From assembly GCF_003570715.1 (NCBI RefSeq), contig NZ_QXXQ01000019.1, positions 1 to 64,000 on the forward strand: a stretch of 64,000 nucleotides of DNA, read 5' to 3'. The notes below the pieces were generated by a model. It did no database searches. It was not told the origin of the DNA and worked only from the letters and a program-made list of their open reading frames with translations. Positions within the stretch are counted from its first letter, which is position 1, and every line of letters starts with the position of its first letter. A program made the position numbers and the translations under genes. Source of the stretch: Gemmobacter lutimaris. GTDB lineage: Bacteria; Pseudomonadota; Alphaproteobacteria; Rhodobacterales; Rhodobacteraceae. Shown here piece after piece: positions 1 through 8,973 of the stretch.

Positions 1-72
1 CTCATTGTCCAGAACCAAGCGCACTGCACGCTCGCGCACTTCGGGAGAAAACTTGTTCGTGGTCTTGCTCAT
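1..72 (-). CDS. IS3-family transposase OrfA, N-terminus
   Basis: The 24 codons visible from the ATG at 72 begin [20 protein letters not shown], the usual opening of the helix-turn-helix OrfA of IS3-family elements. OrfA binds the terminal repeats and is joined to the OrfB DDE integrase domain by a programmed frameshift. The rest lies outside the window, so group and integrity cannot be judged. Confidence 0.8.
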   Translation of the reverse strand, partial: MSKTTNKFSPEVRERAVRLVLDNE

Positions 73-125
73 GATGCTCCATCCTACTCAGAAGTTGGAG
101 CCTCCGGCAAACCCGGCGCGGTTCA
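1..125 (-). mobile_element. IS3-family element, left end (partial)
   Basis: Terminal part of an IS3-family insertion sequence running off the window to the left. Read on the minus strand, the outer end begins at 125 with TGAACCGCGCCGGGTTTG, a typical IS3-type terminal inverted repeat starting with TG. About 50 bp further in, the first transposase frame starts. The element abuts, and has truncated, the Argonaute-like gene on its right. The target duplication cannot be checked because the other end lies outside the window. Confidence 0.8.
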
Positions 126-126
126 G

Positions 127-438
127 GTGCTTCGTGGGACCTTCGTCGATCTCGGCGGCCGCGGTCTTCTTTATACGAACGGTAGCATTCCATACTATGG
201 CACATATCCCGGTCTCTACGACCCTAGGCCGCTACTGCTTTGCCCGCACGAAAGCTGCAACAGCACAATCAGCCAGCTCGCCGAGGAGGTCTTTTCCCTG
301 ACCAAGATCAACTGGAACTCGACGCAGATGAACCAGCGCTTACCTATCCCGATTAGGGCTGCACGCAAGGTCGGCGAGGTCCTGAAATATATCGGTGAAG
401 GACAGTTCGTGAGCTCTGATTACAGGCGATACATCTGA
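127..438 (+). pseudogene. prokaryotic Argonaute, Piwi-domain C-terminal fragment
   Basis: About 103 residues that read as the very end of a Piwi domain. An LRGTFVDL strand is followed by [16 protein letters not shown], then [11 protein letters not shown], then the conserved [10 protein letters not shown] segment and the final helix [14 protein letters not shown]. In Argonautes this region closes the RNase H-like fold and carries its last active-site position. The gene has no start or upstream domains: an IS3-family end abuts the coding sequence at 125/126, so it is a 5'-truncated remnant unless transcribed from the element. The stop TGA (436-438) overlaps the ATG of the HEPN-like gene, which shows the two were one translationally coupled operon. 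Piwi identity is from motif recognition; whether it was a long or short Argonaute cannot be told. Confidence 0.72.
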
Positions 439-899
439 TGCCCGCTAACGACCCGGACGCTCTCGCCGCAGAGCTATTCAGGACCTTCGCGCGCTTCGAA
501 TATGCTTTGAAGGCTGCTGAATTTCACAAGGGTGAGGGCGCGGCGGAAGCCAACTGGCGCACGTTTGCCGAGTCCATCGCCGCGAGCTTCGAAGAGCCGA
601 CAGACGAGGAATTCGCTAAAGCAATCGCCTATATGCTCGCTCATCCTCCAAAAAGACAGATCGTCGAAGGTGGCGTCCTGGGATGGAGCGCGTCAGTGCC
701 GCAGACTAATCTTCAGTCGGACAGGGTGCTGATCTACGTGCGCCGCGTGAGGAACAATCTTTTTCATGGCGGTAAGTTCAACGGCCGGTGGTTCGAGCCG
801 CAAAGAAGTGCCGTCCTTTTGCAGCATTCGCTCACGATTCTGAATGCCTGTCTGGCTGCCTCGCCGGCGGTGAACGAAGCCTATCATAATGAGCCATAG
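438..899 (+). CDS. HEPN-like protein coupled to Argonaute remnant
   Basis: A 153-residue, mostly helical protein. Near its C-terminus is RVRNNLFHGGKF, which contains the RX4H motif (R-NNLF-H) of HEPN-fold ribonucleases and their MAE/Apea-like relatives. The start overlaps the stop of the Piwi remnant (TGATG), so in the intact locus it would have been translated with the Argonaute at matched levels. HEPN proteins are common toxic RNase effectors of defence systems, so a role as an effector licensed by Argonaute is plausible but inferred. With the Argonaute destroyed it may be an orphan. It could also be a catalytically inert HEPN helper protein. Confidence 0.6.
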   Translation: MPANDPDALAAELFRTFARFEYALKAAEFHKGEGAAEANWRTFAESIAASFEEPTDEEFAKAIAYMLAHPPKRQIVEGGVLGWSASVPQTNLQSDRVLIYVRRVRNNLFHGGKFNGRWFEPQRSAVLLQHSLTILNACLAASPAVNEAYHNEP

Positions 900-1124
900 T
901 GCGCTGCCTGCCGTCATCTTCAGCTTGCTCGATCGATGTTGCAAGAGCAAGCGACGGCCAACTGCTCCGAGAGAGTTGAAGCCACGCGGCGTCGCTCGTG
1001 TCATGCGGGATACCGACGTCGATCCACCCATTTACCTCTGAAGTGGCGAATGTCGGCTCTGCACTCCGGTCATCGGGTCCATGAAAATGCGGCGCAATGC
1101 ACGAAGGGCCGTTCACGTTCCCCC
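900..1124. other. intergenic, no feature seen
   Basis: Gap between the end of the HEPN-like gene and the (convergent) end of the helicase remnant. Both flanking genes end here. I see no convincing stem-loop with a T-tract and no codon-biased frame. Confidence 0.5.
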
Positions 1125-2744
1125 TTACCCCGTGATCCCCAGCCCCGGGCGCAAGTGTTCCGGCGCCGGGAGCGACAGGCGCCATGTCACCGTGATCGGA
1201 CCCTCGCCCTCCCAGCTCTCGAACTCGGGTCGACCGCAGTAGAGCAACGGGGCGGCCTTGCCGTTCCGCAGCTTGCCGTTCCGGACAAAGAGGTGAACGC
1301 GCGCCTTGTCATCTGCCCCCGAGAGCATGCGGCCGATCTGGCTGTCGCGGCGGGTCTGGGTCTGGCTTTACCACTGCATCTGGTCGGGGCCGAGGAAATG
1401 GTCCTCGTAATGGCTGCCCGCGGTCAGCCCGCCCTTCTTCAGGGTGGTCAGGAGGATCAGGGTGTTGTTCAGCCGGACGATCCCGGCGTTCCAGTTCCCG
1501 GGGCTAAACCGCGCGCCGAACAGGGGCGGGATGTCTTCGCGCAGGTACTCCCGCCACAGGTCCGGTCCGGCCGCGGTGAAGCCTGCCGGAGGTTCGTCAG
1601 CTTCATGGTCCGGCATGGTTCCCAGCCGCCATTCGGCCAGTTCGACCAGCATCGCGGCGGCCAGTCCGTCCGGATCGGGCCGGGTCAGGCGCAGGTGGTC
1701 GCCCGAGGCGGAGAGGAGCGGTTCGAAGGCCCAGAAGGCGCGCCCCTCCTCGGGCGTCGGCGTACCGTCACGCACGTGGCGCAGCGCCTCCAGCGCGGGC
1801 GGGATGAGGGACCGGTCCCGCTCCACCCGCCGCAGCAGGTCGGCGACCGTAACCAGCGCCCGGCCATCCACCGGATCGCCCATGTCGCGCACAAAGTCGA
1901 ACCAGCCGCCATGCCCGGTGCGCGCGGGATCAAAGCCCATGGCCGCCACCTCGGCCGCGCGGGGACGGCGCCCGTGGCGCAGATGGAAATCGCGGTACTG
2001 TGCCTCCAGATCCTCCATCCCCGACTTCGGGCGCAGAAGGTCGCGCAGGATCTCGACCACCCGCAGGTCGTAGGTCACCGAACAGCCCGGCGGCAGGGCC
2101 ATCTGCCCGGCGACCGCCTGTTCCAGCCGCAGCGCCAGCGACCGGTCGCCCGGGCCGGCATCCAGCAGCGCGCGCAGTTTCGTCAGGAACACCCGGTGGT
2201 TCCCGATGTAATCTATGACGCGCAGCACCTTGCCCTCGACCCGGCGCAGGCCGCGGCCCAGCTGTTGCAGCCACAGGATCACGCTTTCCGTCGGGCGCAG
2301 CATCATCACCGTGCCGATGGCGGGCACGTCCACGCCTTCGTTGAACATGTCGACGGCAAAGAGGATGTCGATCTCGCCCCGACCCAGCTGGTCCAGCGAG
2401 GTGGCCCGCGGGGCCGAGCCTGGCCCGGAATGCACCGCAACGGCACGAAGGCCCCGGTCACGGAAGAAGGCGGCCATGAACTCCGCGTGCCGGACCGAAC
2501 AGCAAAAGCCGATCGCCGGGCCGTCGCGGTGGCGGTGGAACTGGTCCAGCGCGTTCTGCGCGCGGGCCTCGGTCGCGAGCGCCGCCTCCAGCGCCTCGGG
2601 GTCGAACTGGGTGGGGCGCCAGGGGATCTGCGCGTAATCCATCTCGTCTGGCACGCCCATGTAGCGGAAGGGCGAGAGAAGCCCGGCCTCGATTCCGTCG
2701 AAGAGGTCGCGTTGATAGACGAGGTTGTCGCAGCAGAGCGCCAA
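1125..2744 (-). pseudogene. DUF3427 superfamily II helicase, broken remnant
   Basis: C-terminal two thirds of an SF2 DNA/RNA helicase with a DUF3427 tail. The visible part has the second helicase lobe, with FAVDMFNEGVDVP and LQQLGRGLRR (motifs V and VI), a mid region, and the DUF3427 end (REDIPPLFG, HYEDHFLGPDQMQW). Two lesions are visible. The 5' part, including Walker A and DEAH motifs, is missing upstream of ~2744, where copper genes begin on the other strand. An in-frame TAA at 1368-1370 falls after MQW, where the family reads W-Q-S-Q; the same frame then continues without further stops to 1125 (SQTQTRRDSQIGRMLSG onwards). This looks like a single CAA-to-TAA change. Such helicases, when intact, often carry an N-terminal nuclease domain and sit in defence islands. 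Confidence 0.85.
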
Positions 2745-2779
2745 TGGACATCTGCCGAACAGATGCTTATCGTAATGGG

Positions 2780-3145
2780 ATGTTGGAACGTTTTCTCACA
2801 GCTATGATGGTTCTCGCGTTGGCCCTCGTCACGACGGTCGGTGCTGCCCATGCGGCTGGAATGAAGGGGATGGACCACGACATACGGTCGGAAACAAAAT
2901 CCGTGGCGGAATTACAGTCCCTCACCGACGGCCACCCTTGTTGCGACGCAGACCACCCACATGGTCAGGTCCGGGACGGGCTCTGCGATTTTGTCTGTGC
3001 AGGACTTTCTGTCGTGATGCAGTCACCTGAGGCTGTCGCGGCACCGGCATTTGCTGCCGCTCGCCACCATCTGCCCGCTGGCACAATCCATACAGGGCGC
3101 ATGCCGGCCCTGAACGAACGACCTCCCAGACTCCGTCTCCTGTGA
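2780..3145 (+). CDS. secreted Cys/His-rich protein of copper cluster
   Basis: About 121 residues from the ATG at 2780. An N-terminal signal peptide (LTAMMVLALALVTTVGAAHA) is followed by a Met/His/Cys-rich mature part (GMKGMDH, HPCCDADHPHG, CDFVCAG) and a C-terminal ALNERPPRL segment. The composition fits a small periplasmic metal-binding protein, and it is immediately followed by a multicopper oxidase, so binding or sensing copper in the periplasm is likely. It resembles the small DUF2946/CopL-type proteins near copper operons, but I cannot assign the family with certainty. A longer frame reaches 2744, but the signal peptide supports the internal start. I see no clear promoter in the short gap before it. 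Confidence 0.65.
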   Translation: MLERFLTAMMVLALALVTTVGAAHAAGMKGMDHDIRSETKSVAELQSLTDGHPCCDADHPHGQVRDGLCDFVCAGLSVVMQSPEAVAAPAFAAARHHLPAGTIHTGRMPALNERPPRLRLL

Positions 3146-3218
3146 GCGCGCCCGGGCTCCGGCCCGAGGCGCATCCTTGCCCTTGATGCACGGGACGGAA
3201 TGTCCCGAGGAGACGACC

Positions 3219-4766
3219 ATGAACACCCTTTCACGACGCGGCTTTCTTGCCGCAGGGGCAGCCGCCGTTGCGGTTGCGCAGATGCCCCGGTTTGCCCTTG
3301 CGCAAACCCCTGACGCTCTTCGCCTTGCCGCGGTCACGCGCACGCTCGACATCGACGGCCGCGCGGCCACGGTCTTCGGCCTTGCCGGACCCGGCGGCCA
3401 GGGGCTGGTGCTCGATCCCGGCCAGCGGTTCCGGGTCGACCTGACCAACGATCTCGACGTCGGCACGATCATACACTGGCATGGGCAGATCCCGCCCAAC
3501 GCGCAGGACGGCGTGCCCGACATGCCGATGCCCCTGCTCGCGCCGGGCGAGACCCGGTCCTACGACTTCGAGGCCCGGACGGGAACGCACTGGATGCACA
3601 GCCACGTGCCGATCCAGGAAATGCAACTGCTCGCCGCGCCGCTGATCGTGCGTTCGGCCGAGGACATCGCCACCGACAGGCAGGAGGTCGTGATGTTCCT
3701 GCACGACTTCTCGTTCAAGTCGCCCGAAGAGGTCCTGGCCGAGATCGCGGGCGGTCACGGAGGCGGCGGTCACGGCGCGCACGGTGGACATGGCGACGTC
3801 CAATCCATGCCGGGGATGCCGATGGGCGGCGCGGGTGCCATGCCGGGCATGGATCACGGTGCCATGGGCCATGGAGCCATGGGCGGCATGCCGATGGGCA
3901 GCATGCCGGGCATGGGCGGGATGATGGGCATGGGCGGCATGGCCATGGATCTGAACGACTACGACTGGGACGCCTATCTCGCCAACGACCGGACGCTGTC
4001 GGACCCCGAGGTGGTGCAGGTCGAGCGTGGCGGTCGCATCCGGCTCCGCGTCATCAACGCCGCGGCGGCCACGGTGTTCTGGATCGACACCGGGGCGGCC
4101 GGGGCGCGGCTCGTCGCGGTGGACGGTCACGCGGTGCAGCCGCTGCCGGGCAAGCGGTTCGGGCTCGCCATGGGGCAGCGGCTTGATCTCGAGATCGACC
4201 TGCCGAGCGAAAGGGGAGCCTGGCCCATCCTCGCGCTGCGCGAGGGGGCGCGCGAGCGTTCCGGTCTGATCCTCGCCACGCCTGGTGCCGAGGTGCGGCG
4301 CGTTGATGCCTTGGCGGAGGCTGAAGCGCCCGCGTTCGACACCGACCTTGCGCAGGAAGCACGGCTGATCGCGGTGGACGCCCTGCCGGAACGCCCTGTG
4401 GATCGCAGCCAGATGTTGATGCTGGGCGGCTCGATGCAGCCCTATGCCTGGACGATCAACGGTGCCGTCTGGGGCCAGCACCAGCCGGTTGTCGCGCGCA
4501 GCGGCGAGCGGGTTGTGCTATCGTTCCACAACATGTCGATGATGGGGCATCCGATGCATCTGCACGGCCATGTGTTCCAGGTGGTCGGCATAAGTGGCCA
4601 GCGCGTTGCAGGCGCTCTGCGCGATACGGTCTACGTGCCACCGATGTCGATGGTCGACGTGGCGCTGGACGCGGGCGAAGCCGCGCGCTGGATGCTTCAC
4701 TGCCATCACATGCCGCATCTGGCGACGGGCATGATGACCGAGTTTGCGGTCTCGCCTTCGGTCTGA
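3219..4766 (+). CDS. copA: multicopper oxidase (copper resistance, CopA-like)
   Basis: A 515-residue periplasmic laccase-like enzyme that oxidises Cu(I) or other substrates while reducing O2 to water. The N-terminus has a Tat signal (SRRGFLAAGAAAVAV), needed because copper is loaded in the cytoplasm. Copper ligands are in order: HWHG (near residue 86), HWMHSH (near 124), HPMHLHGH (near 444) and HCHHMPHLATGMM (near 494), so the T1 and trinuclear sites look complete. Residues ~180-245 form an insertion of repeated Gly-Met-Pro and Gly-His motifs, typical of Met/His-rich copper-collecting loops. The start at 3219 is favoured over 3177 because the Tat motif follows directly and GAGGAGA lies just upstream. 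The symbol is given for the Cop-type oxidase, not the P-type ATPase of the same name. Confidence 0.9.
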   Translation: MNTLSRRGFLAAGAAAVAVAQMPRFALAQTPDALRLAAVTRTLDIDGRAATVFGLAGPGGQGLVLDPGQRFRVDLTNDLDVGTIIHWHGQIPPNAQDGVPDMPMPLLAPGETRSYDFEARTGTHWMHSHVPIQEMQLLAAPLIVRSAEDIATDRQEVVMFLHDFSFKSPEEVLAEIAGGHGGGGHGAHGGHGDVQSMPGMPMGGAGAMPGMDHGAMGHGAMGGMPMGSMPGMGGMMGMGGMAMDLNDYDWDAYLANDRTLSDPEVVQVERGGRIRLRVINAAAATVFWIDTGAAGARLVAVDGHAVQPLPGKRFGLAMGQRLDLEIDLPSERGAWPILALREGARERSGLILATPGAEVRRVDALAEAEAPAFDTDLAQEARLIAVDALPERPVDRSQMLMLGGSMQPYAWTINGAVWGQHQPVVARSGERVVLSFHNMSMMGHPMHLHGHVFQVVGISGQRVAGALRDTVYVPPMSMVDVALDAGEAARWMLHCHHMPHLATGMMTEFAVSPSV

Positions 4767-4773
4767 CCGCAGG

Positions 4774-4798
4774 CGGGGCGCTCGCTTCGGGCGCCCCG
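4774..4798 (+). terminator. stem-loop after multicopper oxidase
   Basis: Perfect 8-bp inverted repeat CGGGGCGC (4774-4781) and GCGCCCCG (4791-4798) with a 9-nt loop, 8 nt after the oxidase stop codon. No T-tract follows, so it may be a partial terminator or an mRNA 3' stabiliser that reduces read-through into the downstream genes. Confidence 0.45.
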
Positions 4799-4892
4799 AC
4801 CTCTCGATTACTGCGATGGTGCGTTCCACCATCTTCTTGTGAAGTTCGCAGAAACGGGCCTCTCGCAGCCCGGAAAACAGGAGGACGACATC

Positions 4893-5018
4893 ATGAACTG
4901 GAACGACATGGGCGCCGGAATGGGTTGGGGTATGGGATTCGGCTGGCTGTTCGGCCTGCTGATCCTTGTGCTGCTGGTTTTGGCCATAGCGGCGCTGATC
5001 AAATATCTTCGGAAATGA
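4893..5018 (+). CDS. 41-residue membrane peptide in copper operon
   Basis: A short frame beginning MNWNDMGAGMGWGMGFGWLF, followed by a single hydrophobic helix (LLILVLLVLAIAALI) and the basic end KYLRK. A good ribosome site (AGGAGG, 4879-4884) lies 8 nt before the ATG. The Gly/Met/Trp-rich head and one transmembrane span resemble the small membrane peptides found in copper/silver clusters of proteobacteria. It sits between the oxidase and the DUF302 gene, 16 nt before the latter. Function unknown; a role at the inner membrane in metal handling is inferred from context. Confidence 0.7.
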   Translation: MNWNDMGAGMGWGMGFGWLFGLLILVLLVLAIAALIKYLRK

Positions 5019-5034
5019 AGGAAAGGACTTCGCA

Positions 5035-5421
5035 ATGACCTACACGATCAATCGCATGATTTTGGGTGCGAAGATAGACGATGTCGACGCTCGGGCGCGA
5101 AAGGCGCTGGCGGATCACGGTTTTGGTGTTCTGACCGAGATCGATATCAAGGCGACGATGAAGAAGAAGCTCGAGGTCGAGATGCCGGGCTATCGCATCC
5201 TCGGCGCCTGCAACCCGAAGTTGGCCTGGCAGGCCATCGGGATCGAGCCGCGGGTGGGGGCGATGCTGCCCTGCAACGTGATCCTCCGAGAGGTCGAGGG
5301 CGGTGTGGAGGTCGGCGCCATCGACCCGGTCGCTTCCATGCAGGCGATCGAGAACGCCGAGCTGCACGCCGTAGCAGGCCAGGTCCGCGATCTGCTGGCG
5401 AAGGCTGTCGCGGCGGTTTGA
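5035..5421 (+). CDS. DUF302 family protein
   Basis: A 128-residue cytoplasmic protein matching the DUF302 fold. It has the characteristic centre YRILGACNPKLAWQAI and the later segment AMLPCNVILRE. DUF302 proteins frequently occur in copper or heavy-metal and redox-stress operons, but their biochemical role is not established. A ribosome site (AAGGA) precedes the ATG, and the stop is one base from the start of the TVP38-like gene, indicating one operon. Confidence 0.85.
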   Translation: MTYTINRMILGAKIDDVDARARKALADHGFGVLTEIDIKATMKKKLEVEMPGYRILGACNPKLAWQAIGIEPRVGAMLPCNVILREVEGGVEVGAIDPVASMQAIENAELHAVAGQVRDLLAKAVAAV

Positions 5422-5422
5422 G

Positions 5423-6136
5423 ATGAGTCTGCGCGCCGGCATTCTCATCGGTCTGGCGATCCTCGGGATCGTCCTGCTCAGGGTGTGGTTCATCGCGCCT
5501 TCGGCCGTGGCCGAGGTGCGGGACTGGTTCGAGCCCGAGCGACTGGAGACGCTGGTCGCGCGCGCGGGTCTCTGGGGGCCGCTGCTGGTCGTCACGCTCA
5601 TGACAATCGCGGTCGTGGCCAGCCCGATCCCGAGCGCACCGATCGCGCTGGCGGCTGGTGCGGCCTACGGACATGTCTGGGGCACGGTTCAGGTCGTGAT
5701 CGGCGCTGAGCTTGGCGCGCTGATCGCCTTCGGCCTTGCACGTGTTCTAGGGCATGACGCCCTGCGGCGTGTGTTCGGCACCTCGGTAGATGCCGGTCTC
5801 CTCGGCTCGCAGACTGCGCTGACGGCGACAGTTTTCGCGAGCCGCCTCATGCCCTTCGTGTCCTTCGACATGATCAGTTACGCCGCGGGGCTCAGCCGCC
5901 TGCATGCCTGGCGGTTCGCGCTCGCGACGCTCGCCGGAATCATCCCGGCGAGCTTCCTGCTGGCGCATTTCGGCGGCGAGGCGGTGAGCGGTGACCTTGG
6001 CCGGGCCACATGGGCGGTCCTCGGTCTCGGCCTCGTGACCGGGCTGCCGCTGATCTGGGCGGCGACACGCGGCAGAACGGCATCGCGGCAGAGGGATGCC
6101 GAAATAACAGCCGAAAGGACTAATGACCATGGCTGA
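5423..6136 (+). CDS. TVP38/TMEM64 (DedA-like) membrane protein
   Basis: A 237-residue integral membrane protein with an N-terminal transmembrane helix, then the SNARE-associated/VTT domain: [17 protein letters not shown] followed by [17 protein letters not shown], and a later [16 protein letters not shown] region. Relatives act as phospholipid scramblases or in membrane stress tolerance. A TVP38 gene between metal genes is common in alphaproteobacterial metal islands, but its function there is unclear. The 3' end overlaps the ATPase start region by 8-14 nt, so translation is coupled. Confidence 0.85.
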   Translation: MSLRAGILIGLAILGIVLLRVWFIAPSAVAEVRDWFEPERLETLVARAGLWGPLLVVTLMTIAVVASPIPSAPIALAAGAAYGHVWGTVQVVIGAELGALIAFGLARVLGHDALRRVFGTSVDAGLLGSQTALTATVFASRLMPFVSFDMISYAAGLSRLHAWRFALATLAGIIPASFLLAHFGGEAVSGDLGRATWAVLGLGLVTGLPLIWAATRGRTASRQRDAEITAERTNDHG

Positions 6137-8462
6137 CCATCATCATCATCACGCCGCGTCCGACATCGCGCCGGGCGCCGAAACCGCGACCGATCCGGTC
6201 TGCGGGATGCAGGTCGAGATCAAGGAGGGCACCCCTAGCCGCGACTATGGCGGCGAGACATTCCACTTCTGCTCCGCCGGCTGCCAAGAGAAATTCGACG
6301 CAGATCCGTACTTCTATGCCTCCGGCAACGCGAAGAAGGTCGGACAGAGGGCCCAGCCCGGCACGCAGTATACCTGTCCGATGCACCCGGAGATCGTCCG
6401 CGACGCACCGGGGAGTTGCCCGATCTGCGGCATGGCGCTGGAGCCCATGGTGCCTTCGGACGAGCCGAGCCAAGAACTTGTCGATTTCAAGCGGCGCATG
6501 TGGATTTCCGCAGCGGCGGCTGTGCCGCTCATCATCATCACCATGGGCGAACTCGTCGGGCTCGACGTGCGCGGGTGGATGGGGCATCGCCTGTCGGTCT
6601 ACGCAGAATTCGTGCTGGCGACCCCGGTGATCCTCTGGGCGGCTGTGCCTTTCTTCCGTCGCGGGATCGACTCGATCCGCAATGTCTCACCGAACATGTG
6701 GACGCTGATCTCGCTCGGGGTCGGTGCCGCGTATCTCTACTCGCTGGTCGCGACCTTCGCGCCGGGCCTGTTTCCGGCCGAGTACAGGATGGGCCACGGC
6801 GTTGGTACGTACTACGAGGCTGCCGTCGTTATCGTTGCGCTGATCTTCGTCGGTCAGGTGCTGGAGCTGCGTGCACGGGAACGCACGGGCGACGCGATCC
6901 GCGCGCTTCTGGACCTCGCGCCCAAAACCGCTCGGCGCATCCTGACAGACGGCTCGGAATACGACGCGCCCCTCGAGAACATCGTCGAGGGCGACCTGCT
7001 GCGGGTCCGGCCCGGCGACAGCGTGCCGGTGGACGGCGAGGTGGTCGAGGGTCGGTCGTCGGTCGACGAAGGCATGATCACGGGCGAGCCGGTGCCGGTG
7101 GAGAAGGTCGAGGGCGATCGTGTCACCGGCGGCACGATCAACAAGAACGGGACGCTGGCGGTACGCGCGACGCAGGTCGGCGCGGACACGGTGCTGTCGC
7201 AGATCGTAGAGATGGTCGCCGGCGCCCGGCGGTCGCGGGCGCCGATCCAGGGACTCGCCGACAATGTCTCCTCGATCTTCGTGCCGACCGTCGTTCTGAT
7301 AGCCATCATCGCCTTCGGCGTCTGGCTCTGGGCCGGGCCTGAGCCGGCGCTGGCCTTCGCGATCGCCTCGGCTGTTTCGGTCCTGATCATCGCCTGCCCC
7401 TGCGCGCTGGGGCTCGCCACGCCGATCTCCATCACCACGGCCGCCGGCCGGGGCGCGCAGGCGGGCGTCTTGATTAAGGATGCCGAGGCACTGGAACGCA
7501 TGGCGCGGGTCGATACGGTGATCGTCGATAAGACCGGCACGTTGACGGAAGGAAAGCCGCGACTGACCGATGTGGTGGCGCTTCATGGCGACGAGGCGGA
7601 GGTGCTGGGCCTTGCCGCTGCGCTCGAGCGCGGGTCGGAGCATCCGCTCGCCGAAGCGATAGTGGCCGGGGCGAAGGACCGCGGCCTGTCGCTCGGGACT
7701 GTGGAGGATTTCGAGGCAGTGACCGGCAAGGGGGTCCACGGTACTGTCGGGGGGCGCAAGGTCGCGCTTGGCAATGCGACGATGATGACCGATCTCGGGC
7801 TTTCGGCGGACAAGGCCGAGGCGCAGGCCGACGCGCTGCGCGCGGACGGCAAGACGGCAATGTTCGTGGCCGTCGACGGGACGCTCGCAGGGATCGTCGC
7901 CGTGGCCGATCCGATCAAGGAGACGACCGAGGCCGCGATCCGCGACCTGCACGCGCTGGGTCTCACCATCATCATGGCCACCGGCGACAACCGGCGCACG
8001 GCCGAAGCGGTGGCGTCGAAGCTTGGCATCGACGAGGTCCGCGCGGGCGTCCTGCCGGAGGACAAGCAGAAGCTGGTCGACGAGTTGCGCGCCAAGGGCA
8101 AGTCGGTCGCCATGGCCGGTGATGGCGTGAACGACGCCCCGGCGCTCGCCGCCGCCGATGTCGGCATCGCCATGAGCACCGGCGCCGACGTGGCCGTGGA
8201 AAGTGCCGGGATCACGCTCATGCGCGGCGATCTCGTGGGGCTCGTCCGCGCGCGAAAACTCGCGGTCGCCACGCTCAGGAACATCAAGCAGAACCTGTTC
8301 TTCGCCTTCGTCTACAACGCCGCAGGCGTGCCCGTCGCCGCGGGCGTGCTCTATCCCCTGACCGGCCTCCTGCTCTCGCCGATGATTGCGGCGGCGGCGA
8401 TGAGCCTCTCGTCAGTCTCGGTCATCACCAACGCGCTGCGGCTCAGGCGGATCGACCTCTGA
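6129..8462 (+). CDS. copB: copper-translocating P1B-type ATPase
   Basis: An efflux ATPase of ~777 residues that pumps copper out of the cytoplasm using ATP. The N-terminus is His-rich ([10 protein letters not shown]), followed by a YHS-type domain (DPVCGMQ...FCSAGC, ~20-50) and a heavy-metal-binding domain (TCPMHPEI...CPICGM, ~80-105) instead of an HMA domain. Core motifs are intact: the metal-site CPC in [11 protein letters not shown] (~422), DKTGT with the phosphorylated Asp (~466), the SEHPLAEAI nucleotide site (~504) and [10 protein letters not shown] (~664). The ATG at 6129 is preferred over 6123 because AAAGGA ends 9 nt before it. The gene overlaps the TVP38-like gene. CopA/CopB-type naming is by architecture; Cu(I) against Cu(II) specificity is not certain. 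Confidence 0.92.
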   Translation: MADHHHHHAASDIAPGAETATDPVCGMQVEIKEGTPSRDYGGETFHFCSAGCQEKFDADPYFYASGNAKKVGQRAQPGTQYTCPMHPEIVRDAPGSCPICGMALEPMVPSDEPSQELVDFKRRMWISAAAAVPLIIITMGELVGLDVRGWMGHRLSVYAEFVLATPVILWAAVPFFRRGIDSIRNVSPNMWTLISLGVGAAYLYSLVATFAPGLFPAEYRMGHGVGTYYEAAVVIVALIFVGQVLELRARERTGDAIRALLDLAPKTARRILTDGSEYDAPLENIVEGDLLRVRPGDSVPVDGEVVEGRSSVDEGMITGEPVPVEKVEGDRVTGGTINKNGTLAVRATQVGADTVLSQIVEMVAGARRSRAPIQGLADNVSSIFVPTVVLIAIIAFGVWLWAGPEPALAFAIASAVSVLIIACPCALGLATPISITTAAGRGAQAGVLIKDAEALERMARVDTVIVDKTGTLTEGKPRLTDVVALHGDEAEVLGLAAALERGSEHPLAEAIVAGAKDRGLSLGTVEDFEAVTGKGVHGTVGGRKVALGNATMMTDLGLSADKAEAQADALRADGKTAMFVAVDGTLAGIVAVADPIKETTEAAIRDLHALGLTIIMATGDNRRTAEAVASKLGIDEVRAGVLPEDKQKLVDELRAKGKSVAMAGDGVNDAPALAAADVGIAMSTGADVAVESAGITLMRGDLVGLVRARKLAVATLRNIKQNLFFAFVYNAAGVPVAAGVLYPLTGLLLSPMIAAAAMSLSSVSVITNALRLRRIDL

Positions 8463-8493
8463 GCGCGCCTGACTTCAACCCATGGAGAACGAC

Positions 8494-8973
8494 ATGAAAC
8501 AAGACACCCTCACCCGGCGCGGCCTGCTGATCGGCAGCGCGGTTCTTCTTGCCGGACTGCCCGGGCTGTCGCTGGCCCAGTCCGGAGGACCGTCGATCCA
8601 CGTCCTGAAGGACCCGAATTGCGGCTGCTGTTCCGCCTGGATCGAGATCCTCGAGCGCGATGGCTTCGCCGTCACGACCGAAGCGAGCATGGGCACGCTG
8701 CTGATGCGCTACAAGTCCGACAAGGGCATCCCGCAAGAGATGGTTTCGTGCCACACGGGCAGGGTCGAGGGCTACATGATCGAGGGCCATGTGCCGGCCG
8801 CTGATATCCGGCGTCTGCTCGGGGAACGTCCCGATGCCGTCGGTCTGGCCGTCCCCGGAATGCCCTACGGCTCCCCCGGCATGGGGCCGGAGAGCGAACG
8901 CGAGGCCTACGACGTGTTCCTGATACATCGTGACGGCAGCACGGAGGTGTTCACGCACTACGAGGCCGCTTGA
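8494..8973 (+). CDS. DUF411 copper-binding exported protein
   Basis: A 159-residue DUF411 protein. An N-terminal Tat-like signal (TRRGLLIGSAVLLAGLPG) leads to DPNCGCCSAW, the conserved CxCC metal-binding motif, then VSCHTGRVEGYMIEGHVPA and LAVPGMPYGSPGM, both DUF411 hallmarks. Members are periplasmic copper-binding proteins often linked to P-type ATPases, as here. GGAGAA precedes the ATG at 8494. A frame from 8482 would hide the signal peptide. This gene closes the copper cluster. Confidence 0.87.
   Translation: MKQDTLTRRGLLIGSAVLLAGLPGLSLAQSGGPSIHVLKDPNCGCCSAWIEILERDGFAVTTEASMGTLLMRYKSDKGIPQEMVSCHTGRVEGYMIEGHVPAADIRRLLGERPDAVGLAVPGMPYGSPGMGPESEREAYDVFLIHRDGSTEVFTHYEAA

Noticed and set aside
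936-2807. A 623-codon open frame on the plus strand
   Set aside because: It is antisense to the helicase remnant, is Arg/Pro/Gln-rich with no family features, and its length is explained by high GC codon bias on the other strand.
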